A stretch of 64,000 nt of DNA from G963720475 sp963720475 (GTDB lineage Bacteria > Actinomycetota > Thermoleophilia > Solirubrobacterales > Thermoleophilaceae). The notes beneath the pieces were generated by a model. It did not search any database and had not been told where the DNA came from. It saw only the letters and a program-made list of their open reading frames with translations. This document shows positions 8,034-17,382 of the stretch, one piece after another. The stretch is from assembly GCA_963720475.1 (NCBI GenBank), contig OY970394.1, positions 1,612,001 to 1,676,000 of the forward strand. Direction: 5' to 3'. Each line of letters starts with the position of its first letter. Position 1 is the first letter of the stretch. The position numbers were made by a program, and so were the translations under genes.

Positions 8034-8926
8034 CAGCGGTGCGATTGTCCCAAAAGGTCGAGGCAGAAGTACCGCAGCGCCTGATCGTGCAAGCGGGCTT
8101 GCTCCCACTGGAGGAAATGGCCTGCGCCCTCGACGACGAACGGGCCGACCCGCTCTGGGAACGCGACCTCCATCCGCTGCGGGAACGAGCGCGGGATCAC
8201 GTGGTCGTCCGGCCCGTAAAGAATCAGCGTGGGGGTGGGATTGGTCTCGAAGAAGCGTGGCGGCTCGGACGCCGTGCGCGCTCCGAAGGAGTACTCGTAG
8301 ACGGCGATCGACGCGCGGAAGTGCTCGGCCTCGCCGAACGGCTCGGTCATGAACTCCACGTCGTCGCGGGTGAACGCTCCCGGTGATGCCCAGAAGCGGT
8401 GGCCGTACATCCCGCCGACGTAGCGCCGCCGCTTCTCCGGCGTGTCGAGCTCGGCGGCGAGCCCGTCGGCGTCTCTTGCCTGGCGGACGTAGTAGTCCGC
8501 GGCCTGGCGCGTGTCGCGCGGGATGTCCGACGAGATCCCGGCGGCCTCGTACTCGTCCTTGATCAACGGGGGGACCGTGTTGAAGAGCAACATCCGCTCG
8601 ACGAGCCCGTCGAAGCGCAGCGACAGGTCCTGCGCGACGACGCCGCCGAGGTCGCCCGCGCTGATGACGCAGCGCTGGTGGCCGAGCTGCTCCGTCATCA
8701 GCGCGTGGAGCGCGCGCGACTGGGCCGCCGAGTCGTAGTGGCCGTCCGGCTCGAGCCCGGAATCGCCGAAGCCGGGCAGATCGGGCGCGATCACCTCGAA
8801 GCCGGCCGCCGCCAGCGGCTCGACGTTCCGCCACCAGATCCGCTTCGTCTCCGGCCAGCCGTGGATCAGCAGCAGTGGGAAGCCGCCCTCGCCCTCGCGC
8901 ACGTACGCGATCTCGGTGCCGCGCAC
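8033..8926 (-). CDS. Alpha/beta hydrolase, epoxide hydrolase/dehalogenase type
   Basis: The 297-residue product shows HGWPE (about 22-26, the epoxide-hydrolase HGxP oxyanion motif), nucleophile elbow SAGDLGG with Asp92, acid LYGPDDHVIP and catalytic His in EGAGHFLQWEQ. It is the first gene of the five-gene minus operon and a paralogue, in fold and nucleophile, of the last one. The start is GTG 8926. Coding-like sequence (FEIHRTE) continues upstream to a TAG, but no canonical start codon exists there. It is divergent from leuS. Confidence 0.88.
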   Translation of the reverse strand: MRGTEIAYVREGEGGFPLLLIHGWPETKRIWWRNVEPLAAAGFEVIAPDLPGFGDSGLEPDGHYDSAAQSRALHALMTEQLGHQRCVISAGDLGGVVAQDLSLRFDGLVERMLLFNTVPPLIKDEYEAAGISSDIPRDTRQAADYYVRQARDADGLAAELDTPEKRRRYVGGMYGHRFWASPGAFTRDDVEFMTEPFGEAEHFRASIAVYEYSFGARTASEPPRFFETNPTPTLILYGPDDHVIPRSFPQRMEVAFPERVGPFVVEGAGHFLQWEQARLHDQALRYFCLDLLGQSHR

Positions 8927-9008
8927 CTCCGTGCGGTGAATCTCGAACGCGCTGGGGTCGAGCTCGGCGATCGCGCGAGCGTAGTCGGTCGCGGGCGCAG
9001 GCCGTCGC

Positions 9009-9014
9009 TAACCT
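9009..9014 (+). promoter_or_regulatory. Predicted -10 box TAACCT for leuS
   Basis: The TAnnnT hexamer ends 8 nt before the leuS ATG at 9023, predicting a leaderless mRNA. Confidence 0.5.
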
Positions 9015-9022
9015 CACGCCCG

Positions 9023-11477
9023 ATGACGGAGCGCTACGACCCGAAGGCGATCGAGGCCAAATGGCAAGCCGTGTGGGCCGAGGAAGGCACTTGGGAGGTG
9101 CCCAACGACCCCGCGGCCGACGCGCCGACCGAGTACGTCCTCGAGATGCTGCCGTACCCCTCCGGCGAGCCCCACATCGGCCACCTCAAGACCTACTCCG
9201 TCGGCGACGCGATCGCCCACTTCCGCCGCCGGCACGGCGCGCGCGTCCTGCACCCGATGGGCTACGACGCGTTCGGCCTACCCGCGGAGAACCACGCGAT
9301 CAAGACGGGCCGTCCCCCGCGCGAGTCCACCGAGGAGTCGATCGCGGAGTTTCGCAAGCAGTTTCGCGAGTGGGGGATTTCGATCGACTGGACGCGCGAG
9401 CTCGGCACGCACGAGCCGACGTACTACCGCTGGACGCAGTGGATCTTCCTGCGCCTGCTCGAGAAGGGGCTCGCCTACCGCAAGGACGCGGCGGTCAACT
9501 GGTGCCCGCAGGACCAGACCGTCCTCGCCAACGAGCAGGTGACCGACGGCCGCTGCGAGCGCTGCGGCGCGGAGGTCGAGGTCCGCCAGCTCGAGCAGTG
9601 GTTCTTCAAGATCACCGACTACGCGGAGTCGCTGCTCGACGACCTTTCAACCGTCGACTGGCCGGAGCACGTGGTGACGATGCAGCGCAACTGGATCGGC
9701 CGCTCGGAGGGCGCCGAGGTCGTGTTCCGCTGCGAGGAGATCGACGCCGACTACCCCGTCTTCACGACGCGGCCGGACACGCTCTTCGGCGCCACCTTCT
9801 TCGTCCTCGCGCCCGAGCATCCCGACGTGTTGCGGCTGAACGACTCCGACGAGGTGCGTGACTACGTCGACCCGGGCGCTCGTGTCCTCGTCCGAGGAGC
9901 GCGGGGCCGAGGACCGCGAGAAGACCGGCGTCCCGCTCGGCAAGACCGTGACGAACCCCGTAAACGGCGAGCAGATTCCCGTGTTCGTCGCGGACTACGT
10001 GCTGATGGAGTACGGCACCGGCGCGATCATGGCCGTGCCGGCGCACGACGAGCGCGACCACGAGTTCGCGCAGAAGTTCGGCCTCGAGGTGACGCGGGTG
10101 ATCGCCGACCCGGAGGATCCGGAAGGAGACCTGCCCTACATCGGAGACGGCGTGATGGTGAACTCGGGCCGCTTCGACGGCAAGCCGAACCGCGAGGCGT
10201 TCGACGAGATCGTCGCCTGGCTCGGCGAGGAAGGTCGCGGCAAGCCGTCGGTGAATTACAAGCTGCGCGACTGGGGGATCTCGCGCCAGCGCTACTGGGG
10301 CTGCCCGATCCCGATCGTCCACTGCGAGAAATGCGGCGCCGTTCCCGTGCCCGACGACGAGCTGCCGGTCGAGCTGCCCGACGTCGAGGACTATGCGCCG
10401 AAGGGGCGCTCGCCGCTCGCCGCCGCCAAGGACTGGGTCAACGTGGACTGCCCGTCGTGCGGGGGCCCCGCGGAGCGCGAGACCGACACGATGGACACCT
10501 TCGTCGACTCCTCGTGGTACTTCCTGCGCTACTGCGACGCGCACAACGACACCGCCGCGTGGGACCGCGCGATCGCCGACTCCTGGATGCCGGTGGACCA
10601 GTACATCGGCGGCGTCGAGCACGCGATCCTCCACCTGATGTACGCGCGCTTCTTCACGAAGGCGTTTGCCGACCTCGGCCTGCTCGAGACGCGCGAGCCG
10701 TTCGCGCGGCTCTTCACGCAGGGGATGATCACGAAGGACGGCGACAAGATGTCCAAGTCGAAGGGCAACACGGTCTCGCCGACCGAGGTCGTCGGTCCGT
10801 TCGGCGCCGACACCGCCCGCTGCTACGTGCTCTACATGGGCCCGCCCGACCAGGGCGCCGACTGGTCCGACGAGGGCGTCGGCGGGATTCACCGCTTCCT
10901 AACGCGCTTGTGGCGGCTCGCGACGGAGGTCGCGGAGAGGACCAGGGCGTCGAGCTCGGGGGACGCCGCCGCGGGTGAGCCGACCGCGGTGCTGCGCAAG
11001 GCCCACTGGGCGATCGACAAGTCCACGCGCGACATCCGCGACCGCTTCGCCTTCAACACCGCGATCGCGGCGGTGATCGAGCTCGTCAACGACTGCTATC
11101 GCGACAAGGAGTCGCTCTGCGGATCACCCGGCGGCGAGTCCCAGCTGCGGTTCGCGGTCGCGACGGCGGGCTCGCTGCTGTTCCCGTTCGCGCCCCATCT
11201 CGGCGCTGAGGCATACGAGCTGATGACGGGCGACCGCGTCTGGGAGCAGCCGTGGCCGGAGGCCGACCCGGCGTTGCTCGAGCGCGACGAGTTCGAGCTG
11301 GTCGTGCAGGTGAACGGCAAGCTGCGCGACCGCATCTCCGCGCCCGCGGACGCCGGCGAGGACGAGCTCGAGGCTCTCGCGCGCGCGTCCGAGAAGGTGC
11401 AGGCGCATCTCGACGGCCAGTCCGTGCGGAAGACGATCGTCGTGCCCGGCAAGCTCGTCAACTTCGTGGTGGGCTGA
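9023..11477 (+). CDS. leuS: Leucyl-tRNA synthetase, with an apparent 1-nt frameshift
   Basis: Charges tRNA-Leu with leucine. The class I signatures are present: PHIGHLKTYS near residue 50 (HIGH) and DKMSKSKGNTVSP in the second half (KMSKS). The CP1 editing insertion and a C-terminal anticodon-binding region with VNGKLRDRI are also seen. The reading frame breaks in the CCCGGG run at 9871-9876: frame 1 carries the protein up to EVRDYV and frame 3 resumes with RALVSSSEERGAEDREK. Deleting one C restores one 817-residue protein of normal length. Both halves are well conserved, so a sequencing or assembly error is more likely than gene loss. Confidence 0.93.
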
Positions 11478-12424
11478 TGCGCGTCTTCGTTGCAGGCGCG
11501 ACGGGAGCGGTCGGGCGCAGGCTGGTTCCGATGTTGCGCGATGCCGGGCACGAGGTGACGGGCCTCTCGCGCACCCAGGAGCGCGCTGCGGCGCTCCGCG
11601 AGCAGGGCGTGGACGCCGCGGTTGCCGACGTCTTCGACCGCGAGGCGATCGAACGCGTGGTGGTGGCTGCCCGGCCGGAGGTCGTCGTCCACCAGCTGAC
11701 CGACATCCCGCAGGCGATCGACCCGAAGCGCTTCGCCGAGCAGTTCGCCGGCAACGACAGGCTGCGGAGTGAGGGCACGCCGAACCTGGTCGCGGCGGCG
11801 GTGGCCGCCGGCGCTCGCCGCGTTGTCGCACAGAGCATCTCGTTCGCCTATGCGCCCGGCGACTCGCCGGTCGCGAGCGAGGACGAGCCGCTCGCGCTCG
11901 ACGCACCCGAGCCATGGCGCCGGAGCGTTCGCGCGCTGCGAGACCTCGAGCAGTCGGTCACCGCGACTAACGGGATCGAAGGCGTGGCGCTGCGCTATGG
12001 GTACTTCTACGGAGATGGCACCTCGTACGCGGCGGACGGCAGCACGGCCGCGGAGGTCCGCAAGCGGCGCTTCCCGATCGTCGGCGGCGGTACGGCTACG
12101 TGGTCGTTCATCCACGTGGACGATGCCGCGCGCGCCTGTGTCGTGGCGCTCGAGCGTGGCGCACCCGGTGTCTACAACGTCACCGATGACGAGCCCGCAC
12201 CCGTCAGCCAGTGGCTTCCCGTCTACGCAGAGGCTCTTGGCGCGCCGAAGCCGATGCGCGTGCCGAAGCTGATCGCGCGCCTCGTGGCGGGACCGCAGGC
12301 GGTGTTCATGATGACCGCGGCGCGCGGAGCCTCCAACGCGCTTGCCAAGCGCGAGCTTGGGCTCGAGCTGCTCTACCCGAGCTGGCGCGAGGGATTCCAC
12401 GCGGACCTCGCGGCCGGCGCGTGA
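11477..12424 (+). CDS. NAD-dependent epimerase/dehydratase family protein
   Basis: A 315-residue extended-SDR protein. The Rossmann signature is VAGATGAVGRRL at residues 5-16; the region AQSISFAYAPG replaces the usual catalytic Ser, and RYGYFYG is the substrate-side strand. The canonical YxxxK is not obvious, so it may bind NAD(P) without being a sugar epimerase. The ATG shares one base with the leuS stop (TGATG). It is co-directional with the LOG-like and acylphosphatase genes in an overlapping string. The substrate is unknown. Confidence 0.85.
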   Translation: MRVFVAGATGAVGRRLVPMLRDAGHEVTGLSRTQERAAALREQGVDAAVADVFDREAIERVVVAARPEVVVHQLTDIPQAIDPKRFAEQFAGNDRLRSEGTPNLVAAAVAAGARRVVAQSISFAYAPGDSPVASEDEPLALDAPEPWRRSVRALRDLEQSVTATNGIEGVALRYGYFYGDGTSYAADGSTAAEVRKRRFPIVGGGTATWSFIHVDDAARACVVALERGAPGVYNVTDDEPAPVSQWLPVYAEALGAPKPMRVPKLIARLVAGPQAVFMMTAARGASNALAKRELGLELLYPSWREGFHADLAAGA

Positions 12425-12894
12425 TCCACGTCGCCGTCGTCGGCGGCGCCGAAGCCAGCGCCGACGAGCGAGCTACCGCCGAGGCGGTCGGCGAGGAACT
12501 CGGGCGGCGTGGCGCACTCGTCCTCAGCGGGGGACTCGGCGGCGTCATGGAGGCGGCGTGCGCGGGCGCACGCCGCGCGGGCGGTACGACCGTCGGCCTG
12601 CTGCCGGGCGACGACCGCTCCGACGCGAACCCGCACGTGGAGATCGCGATCCCGACCGGGATGGGCGAGCTGCGGAACGCACTCGTCGTGCGAGCGGCCG
12701 ACGTGCTGATCGCGATCGGCGGCGAGTACGGCACGCTGAGCGAGATCGCCCTCGCGCTGCGCGCGGGCAAGCCCGTGGTCGGACTCGGGACGTGGGAGCT
12801 CGGGCGCGCCGGGCGGGTGCAGGAGGAGCCGCTCGTGCTCGCGGAAACGCCGGCCGATGCGGTCGAGCGCGCGCTCGAGCTGGTTGCGTCCTGA
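12421..12894 (+). CDS. LOG-like (TIGR00725-type) nucleotide-binding protein
   Basis: A 157-residue Rossmann-like protein with VVGGAEASADE at the N-terminus, VLSGGLGGVMEAACAGAR and AIGGEYGTLSEIALAL. These are the phosphate-binding glycine motifs of the SLOG/LOG superfamily (PGGxGTxxE in variant form, GGEYGTLSE). Family members include cytokinin-riboside phosphoribohydrolases, but this shorter type has no assigned reaction. It starts at GTG 12421, overlapping the previous stop as GTGA. Its stop overlaps the acylphosphatase ATG. Confidence 0.8.
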   Translation: MIHVAVVGGAEASADERATAEAVGEELGRRGALVLSGGLGGVMEAACAGARRAGGTTVGLLPGDDRSDANPHVEIAIPTGMGELRNALVVRAADVLIAIGGEYGTLSEIALALRAGKPVVGLGTWELGRAGRVQEEPLVLAETPADAVERALELVAS

Positions 12895-13157
12895 TGAGGA
12901 AGCGCGTCGTGGTGAGCGGCCGGGTGCAGGGCGTCTTCTTCCGCGACAGCACCCGCACGCGCGCGGAGCAGTTCGGTGTCGCCGGATGGGTGGGCAACCG
13001 GCTGGACGGCAAGGTCGAGGCGGTCTTCGAGGGTCCGGACGACGGCGTCGAGGCGATGGTCCGCTTCGTCCACGACGGGCCGCGCGGGGCGTCCGTGAAC
13101 GACGTAGAGGTGACGGACGAGGAGCCGGAAGGCCTGACCGGCTTCTCTATCCGCTGA
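12894..13157 (+). CDS. acyP: Acylphosphatase
   Basis: An 87-residue protein of typical length. The catalytic arginine is Arg17 in GRVQGVFFRDST and the catalytic asparagine is Asn35 in GWVGNRLDG. It hydrolyses carboxyl-phosphate bonds such as acetyl phosphate. The ATG overlaps the upstream stop by one base (TGATG), making it the last cistron of the leuS-led string. Confidence 0.95.
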   Translation: MRKRVVVSGRVQGVFFRDSTRTRAEQFGVAGWVGNRLDGKVEAVFEGPDDGVEAMVRFVHDGPRGASVNDVEVTDEEPEGLTGFSIR

Positions 13158-13236
13158 ATCGTTCTCCGCCACGCAATCGTCGCCCGCGCGTCGGCGAGAC
13201 CTTGCGCTCGTCGCGCCGCTGTCACACGCGCACTCG

Positions 13237-13242
13237 TAGCGT
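13237..13242 (+). promoter_or_regulatory. Predicted -10 box TAGCGT for comEA
   Basis: The hexamer ends 6 nt before the GTG at 13249, consistent with a leaderless comEA-comEC transcript. Confidence 0.4.
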
Positions 13243-13248
13243 CGGAGT

Positions 13249-13884
13249 GTGGGCGAGGACAGGCTCAGGCTGGCGGCCTACGTGGCCGCCGCGGCATTCA
13301 TCGCGTTCGCGCTTGCGCGCGCGCTCGGGGCTTGTGACACAGGCTCCGCGGCCCCGAAGATTGCCCTCGACGACGGTCCGGGCCGCGCAAGCGAACGCGC
13401 GCGCGGCTCAAAGGCGGCGACTGCGTACGTGCACGTGGCGGGCGCCGTCGGGCGTCCCGGTCTCTACCGCGTGCGCGCGGGCGCCCGCGCGGGAGCCGCC
13501 GTCGAACAGGCCGGCGGACTGACCGGGGCCGCTGACGCCAGGGCGGTGAACCTCGCGGCACGGGTCCGCGACGGACAGCAGATCGTCGTTCCGAAGCGCG
13601 GCGAGCGGCCGGCCACGCCGTCGCCGAACGCCCCCGCCGGAGGAGCTCCCGGCAGTGACGCCGACGGAGGTGCGGTGGGCAGTGCAGCGGCCGCCAAGAT
13701 CAGTCTCGCCACGGCTACCCTCGCCCAGCTCGAGACCCTCGACGGGATCGGCCCGGCGCTGGCGAAGCGGATCGTCGACTACCGCACCCAGCACGGCGGG
13801 TTCCGCACGGTCGAGCAGTTGCAGGAGGTCGAGGGGATCGGGGAGAAGCGCTTCGAGGCGCTGCGGCGAGCCGTGGAGCCGTGA
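13249..13884 (+). CDS. comEA: ComEA family DNA-binding protein
   Basis: A 211-residue protein with a single N-terminal TM anchor (about 8-27). An SLBB-type domain covers about 58-118 (YVHVAGAVGRPGLYRV, then GQQIVVP). After a Gly/Ala/Pro linker comes a double helix-hairpin-helix domain (about 148-208) with LETLDGIGPALAKRIVDYR and LQEVEGIGEKRFEAL. This is the classic ComEA layout: a surface double-stranded DNA receptor that hands DNA to ComEC. It is translationally coupled to comEC by a 4-nt overlap. Confidence 0.95.
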   Translation: MGEDRLRLAAYVAAAAFIAFALARALGACDTGSAAPKIALDDGPGRASERARGSKAATAYVHVAGAVGRPGLYRVRAGARAGAAVEQAGGLTGAADARAVNLAARVRDGQQIVVPKRGERPATPSPNAPAGGAPGSDADGGAVGSAAAAKISLATATLAQLETLDGIGPALAKRIVDYRTQHGGFRTVEQLQEVEGIGEKRFEALRRAVEP

Positions 13885-16283
13885 CCGCTGCGGGCGCGCG
13901 CAGGGTGCGCGCCCGTGTCGGGCGGGGGCTTGCGGACCGCCCGTACCACGCCGCGCTGGCCGCCTTCGTCCTCGGTCTCGCGCTGTCACCCGCCGGCGCG
14001 TCGGCGTGGGCGGTGGCGGCGACGGTCGTCCTCGCCGCCGTGGCCGCCGTGTCGGACAGCCGCTGGACGGCGGCCCTCGCCGGCGTTCTCGTCGTTGGGG
14101 GCGGAGCGCTTGGCGATGCGCGCCTGGCGGCGATCGACGCACCCGGGCGAGCCCTCGGCGAGGAGCGCGGCTCGGACGGCGTTCGGATAGACGGACGAGT
14201 CGAGCTGCTCGAATCGCCTCGGCCGACCAGCTTCGGGTCGCAGGCCACGATACGCGTCACGGCCGGACCGCTGAAGGACGCACAACTCCTCGCGCGGTTG
14301 TCGGACGACAAGCGCTGGCCAAAAGGGGCAGGGCCAGGGGCGGAGCTCGCCGTGCACGGCCGCGCGCGGCGTCCGGGCCCCAAGCGCGACGAACGCTTCG
14401 ACTTCGCCGCTCACCTGCGGCGGCGGGGTGTCGCAGGTGAGCTCGAGGTCGAGAACGTGGCCGCGACCGGCCGCACGCGCGGTGGGCTCGAGGGCGCACT
14501 CGACCGGGCGCGCACTCGTGCAGAGCAGGGCATGGGATCCGGGCTCCCGCCTCCGCTCGCCGCCCTCGCACGCGGGCTCGTCCTCGGGCGTGACGAGGCG
14601 CTCGACCCGCTGGTGCGCGACGACTTCCGCCGCGCCGGCCTCGCGCACCTGCTCGCCGCCAGCGGCCAGAACGTGGTGCTGTTGGCCGCCCTGGCGTTTC
14701 CGCTCTTCGCGGCGATCGGACTCGGACATCGTGCGCGCATCGCGGCGGTCCTCGCGCTGATCGCGATCTACGTCCCGCTCGCCGGCGCGAGCCCGTCGCT
14801 CCAGCGCGCCGGGGTGATGGGCGCCGCGGCGCTCGTGGCGCTGGCCGCCGGGCGGCCCGCCTCGCGCTGGTACGCCCTGCTGCTGGCGGCCACAGTGACG
14901 CTCGCGCTCAATCCGCGCGCCTCGGGAGATGCGGGCTGGCAGCTCTCGTTCGCGGCGGTGACTGGGATCGTCGCTCTCGCTCCCGGGATCGCGGGCCGCC
15001 TACGCGCTTTGCCGCGGCCGCTCGCCGAGGCGGTCGCGATGACGCTCGCGGCCACGCTCGCGACGGCGCCGCTGCTCGCTCACGCGTTCGGCTCGGTATC
15101 GCTCGTCGCGCTTCCCGCGAACCTGCTCGCCCTGCCGGCCGTTGCGCCGGTGATGTGGATCGGGACGATCCAGACGGCGGCTGCGCAGGTCCCCGGCGGA
15201 CTCGCGTTCGACCGGATGCTTGCCGCCTTGAGCGAACCGCCGCTCGCTTACCTCGACTGGCTCGCCCGCCGCTTCGCCGAGCTTCCCGGCGCGGGTGCGG
15301 AGGTGGCGCTTCCGTCGCTGCCGGCGGTCCTCGCCACATACGCGGTCATCGCCGCGGTTGTGATCGCGGTGCGGAGGCTCATACGGCGCGGCGAGCCGTA
15401 CGCGGCCGCGCTCGGCGGAGAATGGCGGCGGCTGCCGAAAGCGACGAGGAGAGCCCTGACGACGCTCGCCGCCGCTGGAGCTGCCACGGCCGGCGTCCTG
15501 GCGCTCCAACCTCCACCACGCCCCAAAGAGCTCACGATTTCCTTCCTCGACGTCGGCCAAGGCGATGCCACCCTGATCCAGGATCCGTCCGGCGCCGCCG
15601 TGCTGTTCGACGGAGGACCTCCCGAGGCGCGCGTCGTGCACCTCCTCCGCCGCGCCGGGGTGCGCACGCTGAGCGTCGTCGCGGCGACCCATGCCTCGCG
15701 CGATCATCACGGCGGCCTGCGCGAGGTGGTCGAGCGCTTCCCGGTGGACGTCCTCCTCGATGGCGGCGACGGCACCGCCGACCCGTCGTACCGGGCGATG
15801 CTCGCCGCCGCTGGGCGGCGCGGCATCCGCCGGGTGCCCGCGCGTGCGGGGCGTACCCTGCGCGTCGGCGCGATCGAGGTCAGGATCCTCTCGCCACCGC
15901 CGCGACCGCCAGGCCCTCCGCCGGAGGACCCGAACCCGCGCGCGACGATCGCTCTGGTCAGCGCCCGCGGCTTCGAATTGCTCCTCTCGGCCGACGCCGA
16001 GAGCCCATCGCTCGCGCCGCTCCCGCTGCCCGACGTGGATGCGATCAAGGTGCCTCACCACGGCAGCGGCGACCCGGGACTCCCGGGCGTCCTGCGCCGT
16101 ATGCGTCCTCAGGTGGCGGCGATCGAGGTCGGTGAGGAGAACCGCTACGGCCACCCCCATCCCGCCACGCTCGCAGCCCTTCACGCGAGGGTCCCGCACG
16201 TCCTTCGCACCGATCGCGACGGCACCGTCAGGCTCAGGGTGGACCCGCACGGAATCGAGATCGACCGCGAGCGCGGCGACTGA
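13881..16283 (+). CDS. comEC: ComEC/Rec2 DNA-uptake channel
   Basis: An 800-residue polytopic membrane protein. Helices cover roughly 25-75 and 225-500, and include the competence-domain signature HLLAASGQNVVLLAALAFPL. A C-terminal metallo-beta-lactamase domain (about 550-795) has FLDVGQGDATLIQD and HASRDHHGGL, although the first His of the canonical HxHxDH is Ser. KVPHHGSGDPG follows. It imports single-stranded DNA across the membrane during transformation. It starts at GTG 13881 within the comEA stop. Together with comEA it indicates a DNA uptake route, though no type IV pilus genes are in the window. Confidence 0.95.
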   Translation: MTAAGARRVRARVGRGLADRPYHAALAAFVLGLALSPAGASAWAVAATVVLAAVAAVSDSRWTAALAGVLVVGGGALGDARLAAIDAPGRALGEERGSDGVRIDGRVELLESPRPTSFGSQATIRVTAGPLKDAQLLARLSDDKRWPKGAGPGAELAVHGRARRPGPKRDERFDFAAHLRRRGVAGELEVENVAATGRTRGGLEGALDRARTRAEQGMGSGLPPPLAALARGLVLGRDEALDPLVRDDFRRAGLAHLLAASGQNVVLLAALAFPLFAAIGLGHRARIAAVLALIAIYVPLAGASPSLQRAGVMGAAALVALAAGRPASRWYALLLAATVTLALNPRASGDAGWQLSFAAVTGIVALAPGIAGRLRALPRPLAEAVAMTLAATLATAPLLAHAFGSVSLVALPANLLALPAVAPVMWIGTIQTAAAQVPGGLAFDRMLAALSEPPLAYLDWLARRFAELPGAGAEVALPSLPAVLATYAVIAAVVIAVRRLIRRGEPYAAALGGEWRRLPKATRRALTTLAAAGAATAGVLALQPPPRPKELTISFLDVGQGDATLIQDPSGAAVLFDGGPPEARVVHLLRRAGVRTLSVVAATHASRDHHGGLREVVERFPVDVLLDGGDGTADPSYRAMLAAAGRRGIRRVPARAGRTLRVGAIEVRILSPPPRPPGPPPEDPNPRATIALVSARGFELLLSADAESPSLAPLPLPDVDAIKVPHHGSGDPGLPGVLRRMRPQVAAIEVGEENRYGHPHPATLAALHARVPHVLRTDRDGTVRLRVDPHGIEIDRERGD

Positions 16284-16292
16284 CCCGGGGCC

Positions 16293-16298
16293 TAGACT
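16293..16298 (+). promoter_or_regulatory. Predicted -10 box TAGACT for holA
   Basis: TAGACT ends 6 nt before the GTG start at 16305. The same hexamer recurs before several other genes in this window. Confidence 0.5.
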
Positions 16299-16304
16299 GG
16301 CCCG

Positions 16305-17282
16305 GTGGCAGGTCTCAAGCCCGTCTACCTCCTCCACGGCGACGACGTCGTGCGTCTGGATGCATGGCGCGCGCGGGTCCGGGCGCGGGCGGACTCCTCC
16401 GAGGACGCTTCGTTCGAAGTCTTCGACGCGCGCCGCAGCGGGCCGGGCGACATCGCCGCGTCCCTCACCGCGCTGACCTTCGCCGGGGGCGATCGCTTCC
16501 TGCTCGCCGACGGCGTCGAGGCCTGGAAGGCAGGCGCGCTCGAGCCGCTCGAGCAGGCACTCGAGGCTCCGGCGCCGGACACCTTCCTCGTCCTGATAGC
16601 GCGTCCCGCGGAACGTGGCTCGAAGCCGCCGTCGAAGCGCCTGATCACCGCCGTCGAGAATGCCGACGGGGAGGTGCGGGAGTTCGCGGCACCGAAGCCG
16701 TGGAAGCTGCCCGGATGGGTGGCGGAACGGGCTCGCGACGCCGGTCTCGCGATCGACGCCGACGCCGCCCGCGAGCTCGTCGAGATCGTCGGTCCCCAGC
16801 AGCGCCGGCTCGAGCGCGAGCTCGAGAAGCTGGCGCTTGCGATCCACCCCGAGCAGCGGATCGGAATAGAGGCGGTCGAAAGCCTCGCGGCCGGCGACTC
16901 GTCCGTGCGGGCCTACCACCTCGCCGACGCAGTCGTCGCGGGCGACCGCGCCGCGGCCTTCTCACTCGCGGAGGAGCTCAGGACCTCCGGTGAGCGCGCC
17001 GGCGGCCTGTTGTTCCCCGTCGTCCGCCGCCTGCGCGACGTCCACCGCGCCGCCGAGCTGCTCGAGGCAGGTGCCTCGCGCAGCGCTATCGGGAAGGAGC
17101 TCGGATCGCCTCAGTGGGCCGTCAAGCGGATCGTCGCCGCGGCCGAGGAGGCCGACCGCGACGCGCTGGCCCAGGCGCTCACCACGTTCGCCGAGCTCGA
17201 GGTCGAGCTGCGCGGCGAGGGCGATCCGCCCCAGCTGGACGAGCAGAACGCTCTCACACGCGCCCTTGCGCAGACCTGCTGA
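16305..17282 (+). CDS. holA: DNA polymerase III subunit delta
   Basis: A 325-residue clamp-loader subunit that opens the beta clamp. The N-terminal stretch KPVYLLHGDDVVRLD (about 5-19) is the degenerate P-loop region of HolA. About 120-215 contains KPWKLPGWVAERARDAGLAI and IVGPQQRRLERELEKLAL, the usual helical lid. The C-terminal helical domain includes ELRTSGERAGGLLFPVVRRLRD. Location after comEC and before rpsT matches the common bacterial order comEA-comEC-holA-rpsT. Confidence 0.95.
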   Translation: MAGLKPVYLLHGDDVVRLDAWRARVRARADSSEDASFEVFDARRSGPGDIAASLTALTFAGGDRFLLADGVEAWKAGALEPLEQALEAPAPDTFLVLIARPAERGSKPPSKRLITAVENADGEVREFAAPKPWKLPGWVAERARDAGLAIDADAARELVEIVGPQQRRLERELEKLALAIHPEQRIGIEAVESLAAGDSSVRAYHLADAVVAGDRAAAFSLAEELRTSGERAGGLLFPVVRRLRDVHRAAELLEAGASRSAIGKELGSPQWAVKRIVAAAEEADRDALAQALTTFAELEVELRGEGDPPQLDEQNALTRALAQTC

Positions 17283-17288
17283 CCCGCA

Positions 17289-17367
17289 CGCGGGGACGCG
17301 AGGGTGTTGCCGGCGAAGGAGTTTGTGTTCATCTCTCCGGAGCCGGCAATACCGGAGCGTCCCCGCG
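17289..17367. repeat. 79-nt extended hairpin between convergent holA and rpsT
   Basis: The outer stem is CGCGGGGACGC (17289-17299) with GCGTCCCCGCG (17357-17367), 11 perfect pairs. After a 3x3 internal loop, a 12-bp stem follows: GGTGTTGCCGGC (17303-17314) with GCCGGCAATACC (17342-17353), containing one G-T pair. A 4-bp GGAG/CTCC hairpin sits inside (17318-17321, 17335-17338). It fills nearly the whole gap between the two stop codons. No T-run follows on either strand. It may act as a bidirectional terminator or mRNA 3'-end stabiliser. Confidence 0.85.
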
Positions 17368-17382
17368 CAGCCTGAGAAGCGG

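Noticed and set aside
9866..9900. Programmed ribosomal frameshift in leuS
   Set aside because: No slippery heptamer with a downstream pseudoknot is apparent, and no such programme is known for leuS; a one-base error is simpler.
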